Counted from the stretch's first letter, positions 49,801 through 60,797 are shown. The stretch is 64,000 nt of DNA from Sciurus carolinensis (GCF_902686445.1 NC_062218.1:13367015-13431014), one strand, 5' to 3'. The notes: generated by a model from the letters alone, not told the origin. Numbers and translations: made by a program.

Positions 49801-50692
49801 GTACTGCTTTCATAGTGTCCCAGAGATTTTGATATGATGTGTCTTTGTTCTCGTTTACTTCTAAGAATTTTTTTATTTCTCTCCTAATGTCTTCTGTTAT
49901 CCATTCATCATATAATAGTGTATTATTTAATCTCCAGGTATTGGAGAAGTTTCTGTTTTTTATTCTGTCATTTATTTCTAATTTCAATCCATTATGATCT
50001 GATAGAGTACAAGGTAGTATCTCTATCTTCTTGTATTTGCTAACAGTAGCTTTGTGGCATAAAATATGGTCTATTTTAGAGAAGGATCCATGTGCTGCTG
50101 AGAAGAAAGTGTATTCGTTCTTTGTTGGATGGTATATTCTATATATGTCGGTTAAGTCTAAATTGTTGATTGTGTTATTGAGATCTATGGTTTCTTTATT
50201 CAATTTTTGTTTGGAAGATCTATCCAGTGGTGAGAGAGGTGTGTTAAAATCGCCTAGTATTATTGTATTGTGGTCTATTTGACTTCTGGAATTGAGAAGG
50301 ATTTTTTTGACGTACGTGGATGAGCCAATGTTCGGGGCATAGATATTTATGATTGTTATGTCTTGCTGATTTATGGTTCCTTTAAGCAGCATGTAATGTC
50401 CTTCTTTATCCCTTCTGACTAGTTTTGGCTTGAAGTCCATATTATCTGAAATGAGGATGGATACTCCAGCTTTTTTGCTGTGTCCGTGTGCATGGTATGT
50501 TTTACCCCATCCTTTCACCTTTAGTCTATGGGTATCTCTTTCTATGAGATGAGTCTCTTGCAGGCAGTATATTGTTGGATTTTTCTTTTTAATCCAATCT
50601 TCCAGTCTATGTCTTTTGATTGATAAGTTCAGGTCATTAACATTCAGGGTTATTACTGTGATATGATTTGTATTCCCAGTCATTTGACTCAT
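46868..50692 (-). pseudogene. L1 ORF2: endonuclease and reverse transcriptase (inactivated)
   Basis: The intact family protein nicks DNA and primes reverse transcription of its own mRNA. The first open segment (50692-49469, 407 codons) carries an apurinic-type endonuclease. Visible catalytic words are [20 protein letters not shown] and SDHNG. A frameshift near 49490-49515 ends it. The next segment (open to 47989; first ATG at 49080) carries the reverse transcriptase with [17 protein letters not shown] and FADD (48577-48588). A TGA (47989-47991) replaces an expected Trp codon after the RT domain. The C-terminal segment is broken by further indels and by a TAA at 47089-47091 where related copies have Gln. 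Catalytic residues are preserved but no full-length product is possible. Confidence 0.95.
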
Positions 50693-50739
50693 TTTTGTTT
50701 TTTGAAATGACTTGGTTTCTCCTTTATTTGGCTATTCCT

Positions 50740-51753
50740 TTAGGCTAGCGCCTCCTGTTGCTGATTTGCATCACTGTTTTTCATCTCTTCCTCGTGGAAT
50801 ATTTTGCTGAGAATGTTCTGTAATGCTGGCTTTCTTTTTGTAAATTCCTTTAGCTTTTGTTTATCATGGAAGGATCTTATTTCATCGTCAAATTTGAAGG
50901 TAAGTTTTGCTGGGTATAAGATTCTTGGTTGGCATTCGTTTTCTTTCAGGGCTTGGTAAATGTTGTTCCAGGCCCTTCTAGCTTTTAGGGTCTGAATTGA
51001 AAAATCTGCTGATATTCTTATTGGCTTCCCTCTGAATGTAATTTGATTCTTTTCTCTCGCGGCCTTTAAAATTCTGTCTTTATTTTGTATGTTAGGTATT
51101 TTCATAATAATGTGCCTTGGTGAGGGTCTGTTGTAATTTTGTATATTTGGAGTCCTATAAGCCTCTTGTACTTGGTTTTCCATTTCATTCTTCAGATTTG
51201 GGAAATTTTCTGATATTATTTCATTGAATAGATTGTTCATTCCTTTGGTTTGTTTCTCTAAGCCTTCCTCAATCCCAATAATTCTCAAATTTGGCCTTTT
51301 CATGATATCCCATAATTCTTGTCGATTCTGTTCATGATTTCTTACCATCGTCTCTGTTTGGCCAACTTTGTTTTCAAGATTAAATATTTTGTCTTCAATG
51401 TCTGAGGTTCTATCTTCCAGGTGTTCTATCCTATGGTTATGCTTTCTATGGAGTTTTTAACTTGGTTTATTGTTTCCTTCATTTCAAGGATTTCAGTTTT
51501 TTTTTTTTTTCAGTATCTCTAACTCTTTATTGAAATGATCTCTTGCTTCTTGTATTTGGTCTTTTAACTGTTGATTGGTGCGATCATTTAATGCCTGCAT
51601 TTGCTCTTTCATCTCCTCATTTGCTTCCCTGATTGTTTTAATTATGTACATTCTGAACTCCCTTTCTGACATTTCTTCTGCTGTGCTGTCATTGGGTTTT
51701 ATTGATGTAGTATCTAGGTTTGTTTGAGACATTTTCTTCCCTTGTTTTCTCAT
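50740..51753 (-). pseudogene. L1 ORF1: RNA-binding chaperone (frame-damaged)
   Basis: ORF1p normally trimerises through a coiled coil and coats L1 RNA. The ATG at 51753 opens an 86-codon N-terminus (MRKQGKK...EILKKK) that stops directly after a 14-base A run (T run 51497-51510). A downstream segment (51348-50740) is in the same frame and carries the rest of the coiled coil, an RRM-like middle (MKIPNIQNKDRILKAARE) and the C-terminal domain with YPAKLTF. Between them, a one-base deletion near 51433 (tcctatgg, against tcctattgg in the copy at 250-3002) offsets the A-run slip, so about 60 codons lie out of frame. It ends with a normal stop 47 nt before ORF2. Confidence 0.92.
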
Positions 51754-52214
51754 ATTGGTCAGATGTCAGTGGGACTCTGAGATATTGCAGATTTCCTCTA
51801 TTGGCTTATAGTGTCCCGGTAGATTTCCAGTGTATCACCTCCCAGCCTTCAGTAGCCTGAAGTCTTGGAGGAACTTGATAATGCAGTGCTTCCGAAGAAA
51901 GCTGCCCCTAGCCCCCTACTGGTTCCAGAGCTTGGAGCTGGCTCTGTGCGGAAAGGCTCTCACTGGGGGCCTGCACCGTGCAGCTGGCCGTGTGGGAGGA
52001 GCCCACTGCCGGAGTGTGGAAGGCTACCTGGGGAAGACTCTAGCTGCCCTGCCCTGTTCTGATAAGCCACCCTTATCTGTGCCTGCCGCCCAGGCCAAGT
52101 TTCGCCCAGTGGGGGAGACTCACCCCGTGACTCTATTTTTGTCCAAGTCTCTCAATTCCTCCCCTTCTTGAGTCCTGGGTTCTGGAGTGACTGGAGATGC
52201 AGTCACCCTCTAGG

Positions 52215-52229
52215 CCGCCATCTTGGATC
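52215..52229 (-). promoter_or_regulatory. YY1-type site, internal promoter unit
   Basis: Sense reads GATCCAAGATGGCGG, containing the YY1 core AAGATGGCGG. It sits about 600 bp inside the element. Confidence 0.75.
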
Positions 52230-52810
52230 ACCCCATGGAAAGAGCTTGCGGCCGGAGTGGGCAGAGTCGCCTGAAGAGGTCTCTGGCTGCCCTGCCCTGA
52301 TCCCAGAAGCTGCTTGCGGATCAAAGCTCTCCGTTGGCTCGGGGACTTGTGGCTGGCTCTTTGTAGAAAGGCTCTCACTGGGCGGTCTGCTCCGAGAAGC
52401 TAGCCTTGAAAGGCGCCTCCCACCGCAGGGGGCCGGACTGCTTGGGGAAGTCTCTGGCTGCCCTGTCCTGGTCCCTGAAGCCGCTTGCGGGCCGGAGCAC
52501 GCTGTGCTGGCTCCGGGACTTGGAGCTTGTTCTGATCAGAAAGGCTCTCACTAGGGGGCCTGCTCCGAGAACCTGGAGAAGCTGTCTGTGTGGGAGGGGC
52601 CCACTGCCGGAGTGCTCAGGGCTGCTTGTGGAAGACTCTAGCTGCCCTGCCCTGCTCCGATAAGCCACCTCTATCTGGGCCTGCCACCCGGGTCGAGCTT
52701 TACCCAGTGGGCAGACTCACCCGTGGCTCTATTTTAGTCCGAGTCTCTCAATGCCTCCCCTTCTTGACTCCTGGGTTCTGGAGCGACTGGGGATGCAGTC
52801 ACCTTCTAGT

Positions 52811-52825
52811 CCGCCATCTTGGATC
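52811..52825 (-). promoter_or_regulatory. YY1-type site at L1 5' end
   Basis: Sense reads GATCCAAGATGGCGG starting at the second base of the element. Human L1 also has a YY1 site (CAAGATGGCCG) near +13 that fixes the transcription start; a similar role here is inferred. Confidence 0.8.
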
Positions 52826-52835
52826 CGGATTTTCT

Positions 52836-53220
52836 GTCTTATGATATACTCCCACCAATATACAAGAGTCACCTGATAGAATCCATCCATCCAAACCAAA
52901 CGAAAAGAACCCTTCTCTTTCCCCTCAACGCTCCCCAGTCTCTCCCACGCTTCTCCACTGAAATGGCTTAAGATGGCTTCCCAGACAGCTCACCAGGAAC
53001 ACCTCTGCCAAACCCAGGGTCTGCTTGTTGCATGTGAGCAGGTTTGGCCATGTTGGTCTACTTCCTTCTTGCTGAAGCATTCCTACCTTCTGTCTCCTAA
53101 TACCAAACTTTCCTGTATTTTCCTTCCACCTTGATATCCACTTCCCAATCTCCTCTGCCAATCACTTATAGCTACGTGTCGACATATGTCAGGGTCTATC
53201 CTTAGCTTTCTACAGTATCT
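52836..53220. other. Unassigned stretch
   Basis: Pyrimidine-rich; possibly the diverged 5' continuation of the L2 element that follows. Confidence 0.35.
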
Positions 53221-53224
53221 ACAT

Positions 53225-54720
53225 CTTCTTCCTAACCCCCTCATCTGGATCCACGGCATTAACACTTAGCTTATGCTGATGACTCCCAACTCCCCGTGTG
53301 CAGTGATGTTCTCTCTCCTGATAGCAGACTCATTAGGTTCACTGATGGTGGCCATCTCTTCTTCTGTGTCTGATTAAGTCTGAAGTTCGACGTGTGCAAT
53401 ACAGATTTCTGGATGCCAGAAGTCCCTAAAGTGTTTCTCCCGCATCTTCCCAAACACTCTCTCCCCTCTTGCTCAAGCAAAAACCTGGCTATCATCTTTG
53501 ATTTTCTTCTTTTTTTTTTTCATAAATTACAATCAGGGAGTCTGTTGACTCTACCTCCAAAATGCACTTTGAATATGGCCATTTTTTCTTTTTAAAATTA
53601 CTTTTGTACTTATCAAAGTCAAATTTCACTCACCTATCCTGGGAAAGAGGCATTTGAGCATGTTCTTGAGCTGCTGAGAGTCTGTCAGTCTCCTCACACA
53701 GGCTTAGCATGTGATAGTTAAAAATATCAATCAGATCAATCACATTTGTACTCAAATCTCCCTGCTTTGTATTATAATTAAAATAAATTCAGAATGATGA
53801 TCATGCTCATAAACCCAATATGATCTGGTCTTGATCCTTCTCTACAAACCTATGAAACATCCTTTTATTTACAGCATTCCAACCATGCTGGCTACAGTAG
53901 AGTAATTTTCTTAATTCTTTTGTCATGTAACCTTGCTGCACGAAGGTGGACTGAGCATCTTCCTCCACTAGATTTGTACTTGACCATGTGACTTTCTTTC
54001 TTTTGTTTGTGGTGTTTGTGGAGATTTCAAACGTGTTTTCAAGGTTTGGTGTGACCTCTCTTGGTCCTGAGAGCTGTCATGAGGAACACATGCTCAAGGG
54101 AACCTCAGTTGCTTTAGCCTGCATCTCAGAAGGACTTGGGGGGAACCTGAACCATATTTAAATTCTGACGCCATGTCTAGCCCACCCAATTAGCTCAAAT
54201 TACAGTGGCCCAAACTGACCTGCAGACCTGAAAACAAGATATATTAGGTATACAATTACTTGTTTTGAACCTCTGAGTTTGGGGACAACTTATACATGAC
54301 ATTATCATAGCAATAACTGGCTGGTACATTTGACTGATACATTAATGTCTTTTCTGGCTCTGGGATATGCTCAGCCCATTCTAGTCTTAGGGACTTTGTA
54401 TTCTATCTTGAGTATTCTTTCTCTCAAATCTCTATGGGCTACATCCTTGTCATTATTCAAGTTTCAACACAAATACTACATCAACAGAAGCACATTCTCT
54501 GGTTTCCCCAACTAAAGCAACCACTGTAGCAAAAACCACCTCCTATATATCATCATCTTGCTTTATTTTTCTACATAGCATTGTTTGTACTCTGAAACCC
54601 TATGTTTATATGTGAACATGTTTATTTTCTGCTTCTTCCCATGATGATTCCATCTCTACGAGATCAGTGTCTGCCTCACAATGGCTGCTTCTTGGGGCTT
54701 AGAATGGTGTTAAACAGATG
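53225..54720 (+). mobile_element. L2 LINE fragment, split by an MLT1-type LTR
   Basis: 'ttatgctgatgactcccaac', 'ggctatcatctttgatttt', 'gactctacctccaaaatgc', 'aatatgatctggtcttgatcc' and 'ccatgctggctac' follow the L2 RT-to-3' region in order. After the LTR the text resumes: 'gatatgctcagcccattct', 'agggactttgtattctatc', 'caagtttcaacacaaatact'. No frame remains. Confidence 0.7.
53921..54328 (+). mobile_element. MLT1-type MaLR solo LTR
   Basis: It starts TGTCATGTAACC and ends 'catagcaataactggctggtaca'. The text 'ttgaacctctgagtttggggac' near the end corresponds to the 'gccactgagttttgggg' block of MLT1-type LTRs. It interrupts the L2 on both sides. Divergence is high, so subfamily is uncertain. Confidence 0.55.
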
Positions 54721-55915
54721 CATTGATCCTGATGTGTGTGTGAGACCGTCTGGGCTTTGGGCAGCTGGGCTGCAGTTACCAGTTCTGAGAATCATTACTT
54801 ATATCCTAGTTTTCATAAGCCTCAAGACCACAGAGCACAAGTCACAAAGTCCTTTCCAATTAAGCCCTAGATGCTCACTAACAGCTAGAAATGATAGTCC
54901 CTCATCCAACACTGCAAAGTCCACTGGGTTTGTCAGAGAAAGGTGACTCATGAAAACTACTTGTGTCAGGAAATTAATTCATTGTTTCCAGAAAACAAAT
55001 GCACACATTTCCTCTTAAAACAAATAATAAACTCTATTAAAACTTTTTTTCAAGAAAGTTACACTGAATTCCAGGAAAGTTTTATATTATCCGTAGTTGA
55101 GAAAGAAAATGTGTTGTTTCATTCCTTATGCTATTTTATAATTTTCCTATGTGACATAAAATTTTGACATTAAACAGTCTTTATAAAGACATTGAAAATA
55201 CTTCCTTTGTATAAATGTGTATTTTTCATATATGCATTAGAATATTTAGGTGTGATGGAAAGTGAAGAGAGTGATATTTTAAGGGGCCAGGGTTATTGTA
55301 GAAAATGGATAGTTTTGTTTAAGTATATTTTCTACATAACTTAAAATTTAACAGTTAAGCATCCATGTATTTTGAAATTGTCCATTATAAATGGAAATAT
55401 TATCCTGTTATCTGTATTTTCCTTTTTAAATTAAAAAGCTGTTTACATATTAAGACTGCAGTTAGCTCTAAGTAATGGAGAAGTCAACTATGTGAACCAT
55501 AAAAATAATTTTTATGACTCCATTATCAGGAGTTTGAAGACACAGATTGCTAGAGGTATTTTAGTGGCCTTAGCCTTTAGGAATCTATATCGTAATCCTT
55601 ATAATGCTCTTGTCTTTTCCCTAAGTTCACAAGATGGTTACTACAGTTCAAGAAACATTGTTGAAGGTTAGAAAGAGGGAACAAATTGTAGTAGAGCTCT
55701 CTCTGAATTTCAAAAGTAAAATCTATTTTAGGCTCTCCTAATGAATTTCACTCACATTTCTCTGACTAGGACACTGTTATACATCATTTATATCTAGTAA
55801 TTGCAATGAGAAAACAAAAATGTAACGTTTTTCCTTATTTATTTAGGTTCTTTATTTCCCCTTATGTATGTATAATAGTCCTTTTTCTTATTAGCTCTTT
55901 TTAGTTCTACATAGA
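54721..55915. other. Unassigned A+T-rich stretch
   Basis: No recognised repeat or gene; frames at 54602-54946 and 54943-55167 have no domains. Confidence 0.4.
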
Positions 55916-56342
55916 TGTTTCAGTCATCTATTTCACTGCTCTGACCCAAAGACCTGACAAGAACAGGTATAGGAGGAAATGTTTATTTGGGGGCTCACAG
56001 TCTCAAAGGTCTCAGTCCATAGATGGCCAGCTCCATTGCTCTGAGCCTGAGGTGAGGCAGAACATCATGATGAAGGTTGTAGGGGAGGAAAGCAGCTCAG
56101 GACATGAGGACAGGAAGCACAAGAGACTTCTGTCCTCACCACGGAAAAAGTATAAGCCCCAAGGACATGCTCCCAGCCACCCACCTCCTTCATTCATATC
56201 CCCCTGCCTACAGTTACCACCCAGTTAATCCCCATCAGGGGACTGATACGGTGATAGGTTAAGACTCTCATAACCCAATCATTTCACCTTTAAACTTTCT
56301 CATACATTAACTTCTGGGGACACCTCATATCTAAACCATAAT
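55916..56342 (-). mobile_element. MaLR (MST-like) solo LTR
   Basis: Reverse complement of the family at 36916-37353: 'gacctgacaagaacagg', 'gaggaaatgtttatttggggg', 'catagatggccagctccattg', 'gaggcagaacatcatgatg', 'cagttaatccccatcagggg'. It ends 'cctcatatctaaaccata' and abuts the following L1. Confidence 0.8.
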
Positions 56343-56774
56343 AATATTCATTTTGACATAATAAAAGTGTGGAATACAATTTGCTCTAATTCAGTCCCCA
56401 GGACTTCCCCTTTCCCTCTCCTCCTCCCTCCCCTGTTTCCTTCTCTCTACTGATCTTTCTGCTATTATAGGGTTTTTGAAATTTTTTGTTTTAGTGTCTT
56501 GTGGATGCACACGATGGTGAGATTCACTTTGGTGTGTTCATACATGTACATAGGAAATTAGGTCAGGTTCATCTCATTGTTCTTTCCTTATCCTGTGCCT
56601 CTTCCCTCCTCCTAGGTTCCTTTGTCTATTCTACTGATCTTCCTTCTATTTTGCTGGAATTCCACCCCTCACCTTTTCTTCTTTTGTTTTTCTCTTAATT
56701 TGGACTAACTTGTGCATATCATTGAAAGCATTCAAACTTTGACTTTATGGGCCTGATTTAGTTCACTTAGCATG

Positions 56775-57029
56775 TGAAAGGAACAAGGCTGTAGCCATTT
56801 CTCCCCTGATTCTGCCCCCTCCCCACACACTATTTTTCAATCTAGATTGTTAACTTCCTTGTTAGTCATTGGTCCAATTAGCCCATGGGCTTCCCCTACT
56901 TAAGGGTGGTTCCCCTGCTATTAGTGCTCTTTCTCTTTCTCTCGCCCTTAAGAACAGACATTCTGTTCTTCTGCTTATTAAAATCTCTTGTGTGAGTTCC
57001 TGCGACAGAGTGGTTTCTGGGTGCTTTCA
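56775..57029 (+). repeat. ERV 5' LTR (255 bp)
   Basis: Short LTR from TGAAAGGAAC to GTGCTTTCA. The ATTAAA polyadenylation signal lies at 56977-56982 with 'tcttgtgtgagttcc' downstream. No strong TATA box was seen. Confidence 0.95.
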
Positions 57030-57030
57030 T

Positions 57031-57048
57031 TGGTGCTGTGACTCAGAA
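57031..57048 (+). promoter_or_regulatory. Primer-binding site, tRNA-His type
   Basis: tggtgctgtgactcagaa starts two bases after the LTR. It matches 15 of 18 bases of the complement of the tRNA-His 3' end (TGGTGCCGTGACTCGGAT), the primer used by the HERV-H group. Confidence 0.8.
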
Positions 57049-57548
57049 GCTCTTCTACCGCCATTTAGGTGGGTGGAATCCCATCTGTCACCCCAGACCC
57101 TCGGTCACTGCTCTCACTTTCCATTCGCCTGGACACTCTCCTCCACATCCAGACACCGGCTTCAGAGTGGCGAGTTTTCCCCTAGGTCGACTTAAACACT
57201 CCTCTGCTGACCTGAAGCATGACCATTGATCATCTGGCACCCTTGAGGTAGTTGAGGAGTGGGGGTTCCCCCAGTCAACACTTTTACAAACGGCTGACCC
57301 CCTGAGTTGACCTTATCTGGTGGGCGTGTCCCCAATCTTTGTGGTGGAGATTCTCTCTCTGAGTTGAGGCTCCTCTTCACTTTCCCTCTTGAAAATCCTG
57401 ACAGCAGGTCCTCAGCCCTCTCAGCTTTTACCCAGCACACACGACAGGGGTGATGCCTCCCATCACTGTGCTGCCTTCTTGTCTCCAGCAAATGAGTCTG
57501 TGACCTCGGGACGCCTTGGACACTGACCTGGCTGTATCAGTCTCCACT
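57049..57548 (+). other. ERV leader
   Basis: About 500 bp between the primer-binding site and the gag ATG, where packaging and splice-donor signals normally lie. No individual signal could be assigned. Open frames on both strands here are non-coding shadows. Confidence 0.6.
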
Positions 57549-58990
57549 ATGGGATCTGGGTCCTCCATTCTGGCAGATTCACCCCTGGGTGTCTACTAGA
57601 AAGTCTTAAATCGCTTCACCTGATCCCTGAGCTAGAGCCACCAAAACTTATTTGCTTGTGTAATGATATTTGGTCACAGTTTCTTTGGAAAATCAATCTA
57701 GAAGGCTGATTAATGGCACTTTGGATACTAATGTTTTGAGGAACTTACACAATTTTGTGAGTGAGTGGGCAAATGGAAAGAAATTCTTTATCTCCAAGCT
57801 GTCTCTTTCTTGTGCACTAGACATGATTTTTGCTCTCCCTGCAAGTCCGAACACCTCCTTTGGCTTCTTCTGCACCTCCCAATCCCTCCTCCTTCTCCAA
57901 CTTCAACCCGGCTATTGAACCACCTCCATGCCGGTCTACTGCGGCAGAGGCCCCTCTGGCCCCCACTCCTCCATCCCCTTTGCCCTGCTTTGTTTCTGTT
58001 CCCGCCCCCTCCAGCCTGCCTAGCCCTCACGTTGTGCAGTCTCGAAAGCATGTTCTAGTCCCCCTACAGGAGGTGGCTGGTGTGGAGGGAGTGATCAGAG
58101 TCCATGTTCCTTTTTCGCTTTCCAATCTTTCCAAGATAGAGAAGCATCTAGGCTCCTTCATTTCCAACTCTGTGAACTTTATCAAGGAATTTCAGTATCT
58201 TATCTTACTCAGTCTTATGATCTTACCTGGCATGACATTTATATGATCATGTCTAATACCTTGACCCCTGAGGAGTGCTGGAGAGTCTGGGAACAGGTGA
58301 GCATTTATGCAGATGAGGTTCACCAATCAACCCGACCCATCCCACTGGGGCTGAAGCAGTACTGGATGGAGAGCCCCAATGGGACTATAACACGGGGATC
58401 GCGCGTGTGCTGCGGGACGAGTTCCAAACTTGCGTCCTTGCAGGCCTTTGAAAGACTGCCATTAAACCTACTAATTATGATAAACTTAGGAAGTAATACA
58501 GGACAAAACTGAAAACCCATCCACCTTTCTGAGTCTCCTCACAGAGGTCATTAGGTCCCTCTGGAGGGACAACAGCTACTCATGATTTATTATTTTTTTT
58601 CTCAAAGTTACCTGAATATAAAAGCTAAACTGAGGCAGTTGGACAGGGGGACACTTACCCCACAGCCAGAGGGTCTAGTGGTGGCATTCAGGGTGAATAA
58701 CGGAAGGGGAAAAAAAAAAAAAAAAAAGCCCAAAACTAAAATACCTAATACTAGTCAACGCCTTTCAGTCAATTAGATCTGCTCAGTTGGCCACTGTTAG
58801 GCACCCTAGCTCTCAGAAGACCTCCAGGCCCATGCTCCAAGTGCAGACAAGAGGGCCACTAGGCACGAGACTGCCCCAACCCCCAGCAGCCACCAGATCC
58901 TTGTCTAAAATGCTACCAACTGGCACACTGGGTAATGGATTGCCCTGGTGCTCAGAGAAGTGCCAGGTCACCCCCCCGCACCACCCCCCC
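57549..58990 (+). pseudogene. ERV gag relic
   Basis: The likely start at 57549 encodes an N-terminal Met-Gly (a myristoylation-type start) and hits an in-frame stop after 16 codons. A proline-rich segment and the start of capsid occupy one frame (57830-58246). Capsid continues in another frame (58243-58512), including the 'TPEECWRVWEQ' region. The nucleocapsid zinc knuckle C-X2-C-X4-H-X4-C is intact at 58902-58943 (CLKCYQLAHWVMDC). A pure A run at about 58711-58727 disturbs the region upstream. Gag builds the particle core in intact relatives; here at least two frameshifts and several stops abolish it. Confidence 0.85.
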
Positions 58991-59054
58991 CAGTGACTTA
59001 CTGGGATTGGCAATGGATGACTGAAGGGGCCCAGGACTTCTACACCTGACAACC

Positions 59055-59190
59055 ATCACCGCTCAGGAGTCCCGGGTGACCCTTACAGTGGCAGGCAGGC
59101 AGCTCCCTTTCCTTATAGATACTGGAGCCACCTTTTCAGTGCTGCAGGACTTTTGGGGACCCACTTCCCCTGCCAAATCCTCTATTGTTG
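59055..59190 (+). pseudogene. ERV protease relic
   Basis: The active-site word DTGA is present at 59118-59129 in the context LIDTGATFSVL, typical of retroviral aspartic proteases. A stop (TAG near 59190) follows soon after, and the flap and C-terminal parts are out of frame or lost. Confidence 0.82.
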
Positions 59191-59549
59191 GGTAGAGGGA
59201 AGACCATACCACCCCCTACAAACCCCTCCAATAATTTGCCATATCAGACAAATCTGCTTCACTCATTCCTTTTTGATAATTCCTTGGTGTCCCATTTCCC
59301 ACCTGGGAAGGGACACCCTAACTAAATTGGGTGCCTCTATTTCCTTCTCACCCACCATGTGCCTCCACCAAGACTCCTCTGCTATTCCTCTCCTCTTGAC
59401 CTTGCAGGAACATACAACCCAACCTGAGTCTTCATATCCCCTTCCTCCCTCCCTGTTGACCCCAAAGTCTGGACACCCACATACCCTCTGTAGCCACAGG
59501 ATCCTCTGTACTCATTTGCTTGAAGGACCCAATATCCTACCCAGCCCAA

Positions 59550-60330
59550 TATCACTTTCCCCAAAGGACCCCCTCAGGACTTCAACCGGTCATCCAGGAT
59601 TTGAGGCAGAAAGCCTTCCTGAGCCCCGCCAACTCACCTGATAACACTCCCATCCTGGCCGTTAGGAAGCCTAGTGGATCCTACCAATTGATGCGAGATC
59701 TCCACATCATTAACTTGGCAGTTGTCCCCAGATTCTTCATTGTGCCCAATCCCTCACTTTGCTTTCCTCTATCCCCTCCTCCACCACATACTTCTCTGTG
59801 TTGGATTTGAAGGACACCTTTTTCACTGTCCCTCTTCATCCTGACTTGCAAGATCTCTGCCTTCACCTGAACTGACCCTCTCACTCAGGTTTTTTCTCAG
59901 CTGACCTGGAAAGTTCTCCCACAGGGATGTTGGGACAGCCCTCACCTCTTTGGCCACTGTCTCACGATCTTGACTCTCTTACTTTCGTTTCTTCCTCCCT
60001 CTTACAGTATGTTGATGATCTTCTATGTAGTCCCTCTCAAGGACTCCCAAGGGGACACTATTAAGCTTCTAAATTTTATGACTGATAGAGGGTATGGGGT
60101 CTCTCCAGCAAAGGTACAGCTTTCCCAACCTCGGGTTATTTACTTAGGAGTTAGTCTCTCACCTGGATTTAAGGCCATCACTGTAAGAGAAAAGCACTGT
60201 TGCGGAACATGCCCTCTCCACCTACCAGGGAAGTAATCCTTTCCTTTCTAGGGCTAGCAGGACATTTATCATTCTGGATCCCAAAGTTTTCCATCCTGGT
60301 GGCCCCTTGTATGAGGCTTCAGAGGGCGCT
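59550..60330 (+). pseudogene. ERV reverse transcriptase relic
   Basis: Fragments in more than one frame: VRKPSGSYQLMRDL (near 59665), an LPQG word near 59920, then the catalytic YVDD box at 60008-60019 (QYVDDLLCSP). A frameshift just after YVDD moves the RT connection (VIYLGVSLSPGF) to another frame (to 60236). The motif order is right for a gammaretrovirus-like RT, but no contiguous enzyme is possible. Confidence 0.88.
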
Positions 60331-60797
60331 CCCACTGAACCTCTTCTCAACCCAGTGGAAGCCCCTTTCCAGACCCTAAGGAAAGCCCTCTTCAAGTCCC
60401 AGCTCTATACCTCCCTGACATCACCAGACCCTTCTACCTGTTTGTCTCTGAGAAAAGTGGGTTCACTCAGGGTCTTAGGGTACATGTTCTGTACTACTTT
60501 TGGCTTAGTGGCATACCTATCAAAAAGGCTAGATGCTACTATTAAAGACTGGGCGCCATGTCTTAGGGTATTGGCTGCAGCATTTGTCTTAACCCAGAAA
60601 TCAAAAAAAAATTTCCTTTGGGGCTCTCACCTCATCATCTGTCCGAGCTTCTTACTTATAAGAGTCTGCAAACTCTATCACCCTGTCAGGTGTTAACTTT
60701 GCAAACTGCTATTATTTTCCTTTAAGACATCCCTTCCTTTAAATCCGGCCATGCTCTTACCCCCACCTTCCAACATACATGCTTCAGCAACCCATAA

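Larger units (their letters stand above)
51754..52826 (-). promoter_or_regulatory. L1 5' UTR with duplicated promoter unit
   Basis: A GC-rich region upstream of ORF1. Two related units, 51951-52229 and 52539-52826, align from 'gaaaggctctcact' to 'ccgccatcttggatc', with a diverged linker of about 310 bp that itself repeats 'tctctggctgccctg'. The structure recalls monomeric L1 promoters of rodents. The outer unit places its YY1-type site at the very start of the element. Confidence 0.85.
46593..52835 (-). mobile_element. Full-length LINE-1 (decayed), about 6.2 kb
   Basis: The minus-strand element runs from its 5' end at 52826 to a poly-A tail (T run 46601-46614). It is flanked by 9-bp duplications ggattttct at 46593-46601 and 52827-52835. 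Parts in sense order: a GC-rich 5' UTR with repeated promoter units (52826-51754), ORF1 (51753-50740), a 47-nt spacer, ORF2 (50692 to a TGA at 46868) and a 3' UTR with telomere-like tract. ORF1 span (338 codons) and ORF2 span (about 1,275 codons) equal the usual mammalian L1 lengths. Indels and stops inactivate both proteins. Confidence 0.95.

Noticed and set aside
47992..50282. Plus-strand open frames of 67-83 codons over the L1
   Set aside because: They are antisense shadows of ORF2, which has clear domain motifs on the minus strand.
52836..53220. CpG-island promoter of a host gene next to the GC-rich L1 5' UTR
   Set aside because: The GC-rich block ends exactly at the L1 boundary and belongs to the retrotransposon promoter.
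57830..58246. 138-codon frame as a host gene
   Set aside because: It lies within the provirus and reads as the proline-rich and early capsid part of gag.
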